12,209 nucleotides of DNA from Pseudomonadota bacterium (GCA_021802595.1 JAJZRT010000048.1:1-12209); one strand, 5' to 3'. Positions 1-6,680 are shown, counted from the stretch's first letter. Notes: generated by a model not told the origin, from the sequence alone. Translations and numbers: made by a program.

Positions 1-51
1 AAGATCACCGCCACCACGCGGCAGCACGCCGCGGAGATGCTCGCCGGGTGA
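1..51 (+). CDS. C-terminal end of an unidentified protein (partial)
   Basis: A reading frame is open from the left edge and stops at TGA 49-51, giving the last 16 residues KITATTRQHAAEMLAG. Its stop overlaps the GTG start of the next gene (GTGA at 48-51), the usual arrangement for translational coupling, so the two genes are probably in one operon. The tail is too short to identify a family. Support rests on the 4-bp overlap and the in-frame coding continuation. Confidence 0.5.
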   Translation, partial: KITATTRQHAAEMLAG

Positions 52-539
52 GATTCCTCTCGGTGCTGCTATTGCTGTTTGCTGCCGGAACGGCGTACGC
101 GGACACGATGACCGGCGTCGTCATCGTCGTCATCGACGGCGACACCGTGTTGTTCAAACCCGATGCCTATTCCCCTTCCGATCGCGCCTTCCTGAAAATC
201 CGCCTGGCCGATATCGACGCGCCGGAACACGACCAGCCCTATGGCGATGCGGCTACGCAGGCGCTGGCGGAGCGGGTGCTGAACCAGCGGGTGGAGGTCG
301 ACACGGTCGCCACCGACGTCTACGGCCGCACCATCGCACGCATCCGCATGGACGCGGATGAGGTCGGCGCGGATCTGGTGCGGCGCGGCCTGGCCTGGAG
401 CGCCACGCGTTCGTGGCATGCGTCCGGGCTGAAGGCGGCACAGCGCCAGGCGCGCCTCGCCCGTCGCGGACTGTGGCAGGACGCCGCGCCGGTGCCGCCG
501 TGGGTGTGGCGGCGCACGCATCCGGCGGTCGGGCATTAG
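48..539 (+). CDS. Exported thermonuclease (SNase)-like nuclease, 163 aa
   Basis: Staphylococcal nuclease-like protein, expected to hydrolyse DNA/RNA phosphodiester bonds with Ca2+ in the periplasm or outside the cell. Residues 1-19 form a signal peptide (basic start, Leu-rich core, AYA-D cleavage region). The core follows: VIDGDT at 28-33, IRLADIDAPE at 51-60, and YGR at 92-94. Aligned by eye to the family, R52, E60 and R94 match the catalytic Arg35, Glu43 and Arg87, and D57 matches a Ca2+ ligand, so the active site looks intact. Length is normal for a bacterial SNase with a leader. The start is GTG at 48, overlapping the preceding stop, and the signal peptide begins right there. The C-terminal PPWVWRRTHP tail is Trp/Arg-rich. 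Which nucleic acid it cuts cannot be told from sequence. Confidence 0.9.
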   Translation: MRFLSVLLLLFAAGTAYADTMTGVVIVVIDGDTVLFKPDAYSPSDRAFLKIRLADIDAPEHDQPYGDAATQALAERVLNQRVEVDTVATDVYGRTIARIRMDADEVGADLVRRGLAWSATRSWHASGLKAAQRQARLARRGLWQDAAPVPPWVWRRTHPAVGH

Positions 540-633
540 CCGGCGGATCGGCGTGGCCAGGTGGGCTGCTACCGCAGTCCAGAAGAATATTAGAGGATAA
601 TGTTATAACTCATTGTCATAAAAGGATTTTTTA

Positions 634-650
634 GAGGGCGGACCGTCCTC
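634..650. promoter_or_regulatory. 17-bp dyad upstream of the cytochrome -10 box, candidate operator
   Basis: GAGGGCGG-A-CCGTCCTC is a near-perfect dyad around A642, with seven Watson-Crick pairs and one G/T mismatch (638/646). It sits where a -35 element would be for the TATAAT at 669-674, and there is no recognisable -35 there. Thymines flank it on the upstream side only, so it is not a + strand intrinsic terminator. A regulator-binding site is inferred; the regulator is unknown. Confidence 0.4.
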
Positions 651-668
651 GCGCCGCCTGTCCGGTTT

Positions 669-674
669 TATAAT
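669..674 (+). promoter_or_regulatory. Consensus -10 box (TATAAT) of the cytochrome operon
   Basis: A perfect TATAAT lies in an otherwise GC-rich stretch, 65 bp before the cytochrome start codon. The window 16-18 bp upstream (around 646-651) has no TTGACA-like hexamer and no TG extension, so transcription probably needs an activator or is modulated through the dyad at 634-650. Confidence 0.5.
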
Positions 675-739
675 CGGGCGCAAGCCCTGCGTCAGACGGG
701 GATCACAACGACAACTCAACCAGAGAGAGCGAGAGGAAG

Positions 740-1075
740 ATGAAACTCATCACGATGACGCTGTGCGCGTCCGTGCTGCTGGTGTTGACCCTGCCGGCTC
801 AGGCAGCGGGCGATCCCAAGGCCGGGCAACTCAAGAACTCGATGTGTGCCGGTTGTCACGGTATTGCCGGCTGGCGTACCGCCTATCCCTATGTGTACAG
901 CGTTCCCCTGCTCGGCGGGCAGCACGCGGAGTACATCGTCGCGGCGCTCAAGGCCTACAAGGACGGCGAGCGCAACCATCCCGGCATGAAGAGCATCGCG
1001 AGCAGCCTGTCGGATCAGGACATGCAAGATCTCGCGGCCTATTACGAGTCGTCGTACAGCGGCCCGGCCAAGTGA
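740..1075 (+). CDS. Periplasmic monohaem cytochrome c, class I (first of a tandem pair), 111 aa
   Basis: Small soluble c-type cytochrome, an electron carrier in the periplasm. Residues 1-23 form a Sec signal peptide ending AQA-A. The single haem-attachment motif is CAGCH at 36-40, with H40 as proximal ligand. M83 in HPGMKS is the likely sixth ligand. The segment PLLGGQHAEYIVAALKAYK and the LSDQDMQDLAAYY end match the pattern of one half of cytochrome c4 and related c553/c554 proteins. An extra aromatic-rich stretch (GWRTAYPYVYSV) follows the haem motif. A purine-rich ribosome site (gagaggaag) precedes the ATG. It is 11 bp from the next cytochrome gene, so the two are co-transcribed from the promoter near 669. 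Electron donors and acceptors are unknown. Confidence 0.88.
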   Translation: MKLITMTLCASVLLVLTLPAQAAGDPKAGQLKNSMCAGCHGIAGWRTAYPYVYSVPLLGGQHAEYIVAALKAYKDGERNHPGMKSIASSLSDQDMQDLAAYYESSYSGPAK

Positions 1076-1086
1076 GGAGAAACACC

Positions 1087-1410
1087 ATGAAAACAACGCT
1101 GCTCATCCTCGCGACCGCTGCACTGGCTGTTTCGCTACCGGTTCACGCCGAGGGCAACTACGAGGCCGGCAAGGCCAAGTCCACCGCCTGCGCGGCCTGC
1201 CACGGCTTCGACGGCAACAGCACGGTGGCGAGTTTCCCCAGGCTGGCCGGCCAGCATCGCGACTATCTGCTCCAGGCGCTGCACGAGTACAAGACCGGCA
1301 AGCGCACCAATCCCATCATGGGCGGACAGGTGCAGGCCTTGTCCGAGACCGACATGGAGGATCTGACGACGTACTTTTCCGAGCAGAAGGGGTTGACCCT
1401 GAAGTACTGA
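1087..1410 (+). CDS. Periplasmic monohaem cytochrome c, class I (second of the pair), 107 aa
   Basis: Second small c-type cytochrome, paralogous to its upstream neighbour. The signal peptide covers about residues 1-21 (VHA-E). The haem motif is CAACH at 35-39 (H39 proximal ligand), and M78 in NPIMGG is the probable axial methionine. The shared pattern PRLAGQHRDYLLQALHEYKTGKR and LSETDMEDLTTYFS marks the cytochrome c4/c553 type. The start is ATG 1087 with AGGAGA 8-12 bp upstream, adjoining the first gene's stop. A strong intrinsic terminator follows, so this gene ends the operon. The pair resembles the two lobes of dihaem cytochrome c4 encoded separately. Whether they form a complex is inference. 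Confidence 0.88.
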   Translation: MKTTLLILATAALAVSLPVHAEGNYEAGKAKSTACAACHGFDGNSTVASFPRLAGQHRDYLLQALHEYKTGKRTNPIMGGQVQALSETDMEDLTTYFSEQKGLTLKY

Positions 1411-1425
1411 TTTGCGTGCGGGAAG

Positions 1426-1462
1426 AAAACGGGCGCTGCCGAAAGGGAGCGCCCGTTTTTTT
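1426..1462 (+). terminator. Rho-independent terminator of the cytochrome operon
   Basis: A perfect 12-bp stem (AAAACGGGCGCT at 1426-1437 with AGCGCCCGTTTT at 1448-1459) encloses a 10-nt loop and runs into a T tract ending at 1462. It lies 15 bp after the second cytochrome stop. The flanking A/T tracts could also act on the opposite strand, giving some protection against readthrough from the right. Confidence 0.92.
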
Positions 1463-1575
1463 GTGGTGAATCCGGGGGGGAGGGGGCGGCTCAAAGTTGG
1501 CCTTTTCGGTCAGTCATGGTCCACACAACCGGACTCTCATTCCTGTCCGCTTGCAAAGACGCCGAATTGGCTCCT

Positions 1576-1617
1576 TAGACCCTCAAGCGATTGCCATCGT
1601 CTGCCATCGAGGGTCTA
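1576..1617. repeat. Inverted repeat with internal direct repeats, non-coding
   Basis: TAGACCCTC (1576-1584) and GAGGGTCTA (1609-1617) are perfect 9-bp inverted arms. The 24-bp spacer and the start of the right arm hold two copies of TGCCATCG (1592-1599 and 1602-1609), 10 bp apart. It lies between the cytochrome terminator and the 3' end of the large minus-strand gene. There is no T tract on either side, so it is not a standard terminator. It could be a protein-binding site or part of a decayed mobile element. Confidence 0.5.
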
Positions 1618-1667
1618 TTCATCAGTGCGGATTCAACCGGTGGATGCAACGCACCAGACACGGGCTG

Positions 1668-4600
1668 TCAGTTCATGCGAAGCCGCGCATCGAGCCCCGA
1701 GGACGCCAGACTCTTCTCGATTGCCTTTGCAATCGCGCGCGCCGCGGTGCCGTGGCGCTCCGCGGCGTCGCGCTGGCCCTGCTCAGCAAGCAGACGAGCC
1801 AGAGCGGCCTGCGTGTCCATCCGCAGTCGCACACGGCCGATGTCATCCGCCAGCGCCGCGGCGCGGGACAACTCTGACTGCGCTTCCGCATAATTTTTCT
1901 CCGCGAGCCAAGCCTCGCCGCGCCATCGTCGGGCGCTCGCCTCGAGTTCGCGCAGGCCGTTCGGCTCGGCGATCGTGAGCAGTTCGTCCCCATATGCCCG
2001 GCAGCGACGCGTATCGCCCGCCGCAAGGGCAATCTCCGCCAGCCCGTCGAGACACCGGACCATCATGTAGCGCTCCGACGTGCGACGCGTTTGTTCGAGG
2101 ACGGCCTGCAGCGCTGGCGCCGCGTCCCTTTGTCCGAGGCGGGACCGCGCGACGGCAAGATGGGTGTCGATCGCCGCCCGCCAGAACATGATGCCGGTGT
2201 CGTGCCCGAGCGCGCGTCCGCACTCCATCTGCTCGACCGCCTGTTCGTTCAGGTCGAGGTCGAGCAGGAGATGGCCGATGAAATCATAGGCGATGAACTG
2301 ATAGCGTACCTGTGTGAGGCTCTCGATCCAGTGCAGGGTGGCTCGCATGCCGGCCCACGCCTCGCCGTAACGGCCCATGCACGCCCGGGCATGGTCGAGG
2401 CCCAGCAGCGTCGGCCCCAGGTGCCACTGCAGGTCCGCGGCACGTGCGATGTCGAGCGCTGCCTCGAAGTTCGCCGTGGCACGCGGGTAGTCGCCGAGCC
2501 CTTTGGTCCCGATGCAAGCGTGGCCGATCATCATCAGGTTCTCGGACTCGTAGCTCCTGTCGCCGAGGCCGCGGGCCAGTTCGATCGAACGCGTGTAGCA
2601 CGCGATCGCCGCCACCGGTTCCGCGTTGGCGAAGTGTGCCTCGCCACGGCCGTGCCAGGCCTGCACCGCAACGAGATCGACGCAAGCCGTGCGCTCGCAG
2701 ATGTCGACCGCCTGCTGGTGGAAGCGGATCGCCTGATCGTTCTGCCCGGTGCTCCAGGCGACGGTCCCAAGGTGATAGAGGGTGTCGGCGGCGTGGCGCT
2801 CGTCGTCCATTGCTCGGGACTCGGCCAGCGCTTCGGTGAGGCACGCGCTCGCCTCGTCGTAGGCATCTGCGCGTCGATAGGCCATGCCAAGCTGGATCAG
2901 TGCGTCGCGCGTCTTTTCGCGATCGCCGCTGGCGCGCGCAGCGGCGATGACGCGGCGAATGTCGGCGACCGCGCCCTGCGTCTGCCCGACCTGGGTGCGC
3001 GCCACCCCGCGCCGCTCATAGAGCACGAGGCGTTGGCACGCGTCCAGCGATTCCGGGTGCGCTTCGGACAGTGCGACTGCGCGATCCAGCCAGTGCAGGG
3101 CATCGCGCATCGCGAACAGTGCCTGCGAGTGTTCGCCTGCGAGGATCAGGTAGCGGAGTGCCTTCGGCCAGACGTGCGCACGCTCGTAGTGCTCCGCGAG
3201 CTGGGCGGCGCGTTCGTGCGTCGCGTTCTCGTTAAGGCGTTCCATGTATTCGGCCACCGACTGGTGCAGCAGCCTGCGCCGCGCCCCGCCGATGTCCGAA
3301 TAGACCACCTCGCGAAGCTTGTCGTGGCAGAAATCGTAGACGCCACCCTCCGGTTCCTCGCGCAGCAAGTGGCGCTTGACGAGGGTTTCCACCGCATCGA
3401 GCAGCGGCGTCTCGGGCTCGCGCGTCACCTCGAGCAGGGTGTCGAAGTCGAAGCGCCGGCCGATGATCGCAGCGGTATCGAGCAGCGGACGGATCGCTTT
3501 GGGCACGTGCGCGAGGCGCACGCGCACGGCGGCACGCAAGGCGTCCGGGAGCAGTCCAGGTGCGCCGTTCGCGCAGGGTTCCAGATGCGTCTCGCCCTCG
3601 ATCAGGGACTGCAGGATCGACATCAGGAAGAATGGATTGCCTTCGGTTTCGCGATGCAGGCGCTTGGCCAATTCGGGTGCTTCGAGATTCGCATCGGCCA
3701 GTGCCGCGACCAGGCGCTCGGTATCCGCAAAACCCAGCCGGGCGAGTGGCATACGGCGCGCGTGGCTGTCGCGGCGCAAGCTCTCGACCAGTTGCGCGAA
3801 CCGCTCGTCGCTGTCAACTGCTTCGTCGCGGTAGGCGTAGATCACCATCACCGGGCGCCGCGCGGCGTGGCGGGCGAGGAAATGCAGGACTTGCGCGCTG
3901 GCGTCGTCGGCCCACTGGATGTCGTCCACCATGAGAACCGCCGGACGCCCGCCGCGCGCTGCCTCGATGAGCTGGTCTACGGCGCGGGACAGCCGCGCCT
4001 GGCGCGCCTCGGGAAAATCGTTCGACAACCGCGGCAGATCCGGGAAACGCTCGCCGACCTCGGGCACCAGGGCGGCGAGCTCGGCGAGCGACACGGGTGC
4101 CAGGGTGCGCAATGTCGCGTCCGATACGCGGTCGAGCGCGCGCGTGACGAGATCGATCACGGGCTGGTACGGCATTGCGCGTTCGATCTCGTAACAGTTC
4201 GTCGCGAGCGTCGGCAAGTCCTGGGCATGGGTGTAGCGCGCAAGCTCGCGCAGCAATCGGCTCTTGCCAATCCCCGGTTCGCCTTCGATCAGGATGGTGT
4301 GGCCGGTGCCGGCGGTGAGCCGCGCGACGAGGCCGATGAGCAGGCCATATTCGTTACCCCGGCCGACGAAGGGTGCCGCATCGTTCGCGGCACCGGTGGC
4401 CGACGCGAACGCGGAATGGGCCCCTGTGGCGGGCGCATCGGCATCGACCGGCACGGGTTCCAGCTGCAGGCCGTTCGTTGCGTGCAGCGCGCGTGCCGCG
4501 TCGAGGAAGTCGCGCCGCTCTGCCTCGGGGATGGCGAGCGACGCGGCGAGCCGCTCGGCCAGCCGTCGCGAAGGGCGGCGTTCGTCGGCCTCGATTTTGC

Positions 4601-4712
4601 GGATGGTGAAACCCGAACAGCAGACCCGCTGGGCGAGCGCTTCCTGGGTGAGATCCAGCGCCTTGCGCCGTCGCCGCAACCAGTAGCCAAACGAATGCGT
4701 CCAGTCCTGCAC
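1668..4712 (-). CDS. XRE-type HTH / STAND-type ATPase / TPR protein, probable transcriptional regulator, 1014 aa
   Basis: Large multidomain protein, probably a signal-responsive transcription factor. From a GTG start at 4712, residues 8-61 form an XRE-type helix-turn-helix (WLRRRRKALDLTQEALAQRV...IRKIE). After a linker comes an AAA_16/STAND ATPase with Walker A GEPGIGKS (144-151) and Walker B VLMVDD followed by IQWAD (259-264 onward). The C-terminal half is helical repeats of TPR type, such as LYHLGTVAWSTGQNDQAIRFHQQAV, likely the sensing or oligomerisation part. MalT-like relatives have this ATPase-TPR order but a C-terminal LuxR HTH; here the DNA-binding domain is N-terminal. The GTG start is preferred because GAGGGG lies 9 nt upstream and the HTH follows at once. 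The 69 extra in-frame codons up to 4919 are low-quality sequence covering the intergenic repeats. It is transcribed divergently from the cupin gene. STAND proteins also occur in phage defence, but no effector domain is visible, so regulation is the better reading. Confidence 0.85.
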   Translation of the reverse strand: MQDWTHSFGYWLRRRRKALDLTQEALAQRVCCSGFTIRKIEADERRPSRRLAERLAASLAIPEAERRDFLDAARALHATNGLQLEPVPVDADAPATGAHSAFASATGAANDAAPFVGRGNEYGLLIGLVARLTAGTGHTILIEGEPGIGKSRLLRELARYTHAQDLPTLATNCYEIERAMPYQPVIDLVTRALDRVSDATLRTLAPVSLAELAALVPEVGERFPDLPRLSNDFPEARQARLSRAVDQLIEAARGGRPAVLMVDDIQWADDASAQVLHFLARHAARRPVMVIYAYRDEAVDSDERFAQLVESLRRDSHARRMPLARLGFADTERLVAALADANLEAPELAKRLHRETEGNPFFLMSILQSLIEGETHLEPCANGAPGLLPDALRAAVRVRLAHVPKAIRPLLDTAAIIGRRFDFDTLLEVTREPETPLLDAVETLVKRHLLREEPEGGVYDFCHDKLREVVYSDIGGARRRLLHQSVAEYMERLNENATHERAAQLAEHYERAHVWPKALRYLILAGEHSQALFAMRDALHWLDRAVALSEAHPESLDACQRLVLYERRGVARTQVGQTQGAVADIRRVIAAARASGDREKTRDALIQLGMAYRRADAYDEASACLTEALAESRAMDDERHAADTLYHLGTVAWSTGQNDQAIRFHQQAVDICERTACVDLVAVQAWHGRGEAHFANAEPVAAIACYTRSIELARGLGDRSYESENLMMIGHACIGTKGLGDYPRATANFEAALDIARAADLQWHLGPTLLGLDHARACMGRYGEAWAGMRATLHWIESLTQVRYQFIAYDFIGHLLLDLDLNEQAVEQMECGRALGHDTGIMFWRAAIDTHLAVARSRLGQRDAAPALQAVLEQTRRTSERYMMVRCLDGLAEIALAAGDTRRCRAYGDELLTIAEPNGLRELEASARRWRGEAWLAEKNYAEAQSELSRAAALADDIGRVRLRMDTQAALARLLAEQGQRDAAERHGTAARAIAKAIEKSLASSGLDARLRMN

Positions 4713-4760
4713 CTCGTCCGCCCCTCTGTTGTTTGCGACGATTTTGAGTCTAGCAGACTG

Positions 4761-4790
4761 GATATAAGCTTTTGTCCCGCTTTTTGTCCC
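4761..4790 (-). promoter_or_regulatory. Candidate promoter of the HTH-ATPase gene
   Basis: On the minus strand GGGACA (4790-4785) and TATATC (4766-4761) match four of six positions each of the -35 and -10 consensus, with an 18-bp spacer. Transcription would start near 4753, about 40 nt before the GTG at 4712. The -35 lies inside one of the tandem direct repeats, which would allow autoregulation. This was found by eye and is a weak match. Confidence 0.3.
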
Positions 4791-4792
4791 GC
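4769..4792. repeat. Tandem 12-bp direct repeats in the divergent control region
   Basis: TTTTGTCCCGC occurs at 4770-4780 and again at 4782-4792, a 12-bp period close to one helical turn. A degenerate third half (CTTTTGGAC) lies at 4815-4823. The repeats sit between the regulator gene and the cupin gene. Direct repeats on one face of the helix are a common operator form, so binding by the adjacent HTH protein is a reasonable inference. The rest of 4713-4935 holds no gene; I see no convincing promoter for the cupin gene beyond a TGTAAT at 4824-4829 without a good -35. Confidence 0.45.
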
Positions 4793-4935
4793 TTTGCGTG
4801 ACCTTCCCCCCGTTCTTTTGGACTGTAATGGGCTTGTCGATCGGCAACGCCCGATTGGGAACCGGCGACGCGCAACAGGACCGCGTTGCTACACCCTCAC
4901 AAGTCCTAATCCACATCATTTAAGGAGAGATAGCC

Positions 4936-5409
4936 ATGAGTACTCTGAAGCTTCTGGCACTGTCGTTGGCACTTGCGCCCGGGTTTTTAGGCGCAGGGAT
5001 AGCCAGCGCGGATCCCGCGGCCCATGTGATGGTGATGCCGGGCGATCTCAAGTGGGCCGAGGTGCCCTCGCTACCGCCTGGGGCAATGATCGCCGTCATC
5101 GAAGGCCCGATGAGCGAGCCCGCTCCCTTCACCGTGCGACTGAAGTTTCCCGTGAACTATAAATTGCCGGCACATTGGCATCCCGCGATCGAGCATGTCA
5201 CCGTCGTCTCGGGCACGTTCAACATGGGCGTCGGCGACAAGCTGGACACCTCTAAAACCCAGGCATTACCGCCCGGCGCCGTCGCAGTCATGCAGCCCAA
5301 GACCAACCATTTCGCCTGGACCAAGGAAGAAACTGTCGTCCAACTGCACGGCGTCGGGCCGTGGGGCATCACGTACGTCAATCCAGCGGACGATCCACGG
5401 AAGAAATGA
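4936..5409 (+). CDS. Exported cupin-domain protein, 157 aa
   Basis: Small single-domain cupin with a signal peptide (about residues 1-25, cleaving near ASA-D), so probably periplasmic. Cupin motif 1 is complete: H80-W-H82, E86 and G93 fit HxH(x3)E(x6)G. H125 in PKTNHFAW supplies the motif 2 histidine. The four-residue metal site (H80, H82, E86, H125) is therefore intact, and a bound Fe, Mn or similar metal is expected. The substrate cannot be inferred; the fold covers dioxygenases, isomerases and binding proteins. The ATG at 4936 has TAAGGAGAGA just upstream. It is the first gene of a same-strand series reaching 9309 and is divergent from the HTH-ATPase gene, its most likely controller. Confidence 0.82.
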   Translation: MSTLKLLALSLALAPGFLGAGIASADPAAHVMVMPGDLKWAEVPSLPPGAMIAVIEGPMSEPAPFTVRLKFPVNYKLPAHWHPAIEHVTVVSGTFNMGVGDKLDTSKTQALPPGAVAVMQPKTNHFAWTKEETVVQLHGVGPWGITYVNPADDPRKK

Positions 5410-5429
5410 ATCATTAAAACCCGATTAGG

Positions 5430-5539
5430 GGAAGCGCTGAACAAGTTGATTCCGCTCATGGTTCGACAGGCTCACCACGAACGGAATCAACAAGTTGCCG
5501 TTCGTCCTGAGCTTGTCGAAGGACTTGTTCAGCGCTTCC
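5430..5539. repeat. Interspersed repeat with nested inverted arms (REP/MITE-like)
   Basis: The outer arms are a perfect 17-bp inverted repeat (5430-5446 with 5523-5539). Inside, 5462-5484 and 5498-5520 form a 23-bp inverted repeat with three mismatches, each arm being the TTCGACA(A/G)GCTCA...GAACGG unit. A third pair, TTGATTCCG (5446-5454) and CGGAATCAA (5482-5490), gives an alternative hairpin. Read on the + strand, the right half encodes VLSLSKD, a peptide familiar from spurious N-termini in many proteobacterial annotations. The element fills the gap between the cupin and methyltransferase genes, and could affect mRNA stability or partly terminate transcription. Confidence 0.85.
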
Positions 5540-5572
5540 TTAGCAGCCCTGACCGAATACAGGAGAGCAGCC

Positions 5573-6406
5573 ATGTCCGCAGTCACTTCCACTTCCACAC
5601 CCGCCGTTGACCTGGCGGCCGTGAAGAACAAACAGCACCTTGCCTGGTCGTCCGGCGACTACGCCGTCGTTGGCACCACATTGCAGATCGTCGGCGAGTC
5701 GCTGTGCGAAGCGCTCGACCTGCGTGCCGGCGAGCGCGTGCTCGACGTCGCCGCCGGCAACGGCAATGCGACACTGGCCGCCGCGCGGCGCTGGTGCGAC
5801 GTCGTCTCGACCGACTATGTGCCGGCGCTGCTCGAACGGGGACGCGGCCGGGCGAGCGCCGAAGGCCTGCCGGTACAGTTCGAGCAGGCCGACGCCGAGA
5901 ACCTGCCGTACACCGACCACAGCTTCGATGTCGTGTTGTCCACCTTCGGCGTGATGTTCACACCCGACCAGGACAAGGCGGCGGCGGAAATGGCGCGCAC
6001 CTGCAAGACCGGCGGCCGCATCGGCCTCGCCAACTGGACCCCGGCCAGTTTCGTCGGCGAAATCTTCAAGACGATGGGCAAGTACGTGCCCCCCGCGGCC
6101 GGCGTGAAGTCGCCCGCGCTCTGGGGCACCGAAGCGCGGCTGCGCGAGTTGTTCGGCGAGAGGCTCGACTCGATCGAGATCGAACGCCGCGACTTCGTGT
6201 TCCGCTACCGCAACGCGGCGCATTGGCTGGAGGTGTTTCGCACTTTCTACGGCCCGATGCACAGGGCGTTCGGGGCACTCGACGCCGAAAAACAGGAAAC
6301 GCTCGCCGCCGACCTGATCGCCCTGGCCGAACGCTTCAATCGCGCGACCGACGGCACGCTGGTGGCCCCCAGTGAGTACATCGAGGTCGTCATCAGGTGC
6401 AAGTAG
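5573..6406 (+). CDS. Class I SAM-dependent methyltransferase, 277 aa
   Basis: Rossmann-fold methyltransferase of the UbiE/Methyltransf_25 kind. The SAM-binding motif I is VLDVAAGNGNATLAAA (56-71), followed by the acidic strand end at D81 (VSTDYVP). The region 106-131 (QADAENLPY...FDVVLSTFGVMFTPD) has the expected motif II/III pattern. The C-terminal part is variable and helical, typical of a substrate cap. The start is ATG 5573 because CAGGAGAG lies 5-12 bp upstream. The 26 in-frame codons further upstream come from the interspersed repeat (with VLSLSKD) and are not real protein. The methyl acceptor is unknown. Small-molecule methylation is likely from the family. It lies 46 bp before the next gene, so co-transcription is plausible. 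Confidence 0.85.
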   Translation: MSAVTSTSTPAVDLAAVKNKQHLAWSSGDYAVVGTTLQIVGESLCEALDLRAGERVLDVAAGNGNATLAAARRWCDVVSTDYVPALLERGRGRASAEGLPVQFEQADAENLPYTDHSFDVVLSTFGVMFTPDQDKAAAEMARTCKTGGRIGLANWTPASFVGEIFKTMGKYVPPAAGVKSPALWGTEARLRELFGERLDSIEIERRDFVFRYRNAAHWLEVFRTFYGPMHRAFGALDAEKQETLAADLIALAERFNRATDGTLVAPSEYIEVVIRCK

Positions 6407-6452
6407 TTCGCGGGTACCTCCATGAACAGTCCCTTCCATAAGGAGCATCAAA

Positions 6453-6680
6453 ATGAACATCAGCGACGTCATGATTCACATCAATGAGCCCCTGGGCGAA
6501 GAAGCACGCCACTCTCTCGAAAATGCACTGCGCAAGGTCGAAGGAGTCGTTTCGCCAGGGTTTAACCCAGGCAGGACGCATCTCCTGGTGATCGCCTATG
6601 ACACGGAGAAAACCAGCACGGCGGCCTTGCTGGAGAAGACCCGGGCAGCAGGCTATACGGCCCAGCTGGTCGGCATGTAA
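6453..6680 (+). CDS. Small HMA-like (ferredoxin-fold) protein lacking the CxxC metal motif, 75 aa
   Basis: A 75-residue protein whose predicted strand-helix-strand-strand-helix-strand order and the pattern VEGVVSPGFNPGRTHLLVIAYD...AALLEKTRAAGYTAQLVG resemble heavy-metal-associated domains. In that family the first loop carries CxxC, which binds Cu(I), Zn or Hg. Here the loop reads INEPLGEEA and the protein has no cysteine, so classical soft-metal transfer is excluded. The ATG at 6453 has ATAAGGAGC at good spacing. There is no signal peptide or membrane segment, so it should be cytosolic. Its role is unknown; a small ligand- or partner-binding module is possible. The resemblance is by pattern only. 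Confidence 0.65.
   Translation: MNISDVMIHINEPLGEEARHSLENALRKVEGVVSPGFNPGRTHLLVIAYDTEKTSTAALLEKTRAAGYTAQLVGM

Noticed and set aside
1473..1490. G-rich run as a possible G-quadruplex
   Set aside because: Only three full G3 runs fit before the G tract ends, so a stable three-tier quadruplex is unlikely.
4713..4919. N-terminal 69-residue extension of the HTH-ATPase protein
   Set aside because: It translates intergenic direct repeats. The GTG at 4712 has a better ribosome site and lies just before the HTH domain.
2091..5162. A 1023-codon + strand open frame antisense to the HTH-ATPase gene
   Set aside because: The opposite strand has clear HTH, Walker A/B and TPR signatures. The + frame has none, runs out of frame into the cupin gene, and reflects GC-rich third-position bias.
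5540..6472. A 310-codon minus-strand open frame opposite the methyltransferase gene
   Set aside because: Antisense of a gene with clear SAM motifs; low-quality composition and no ribosome site.
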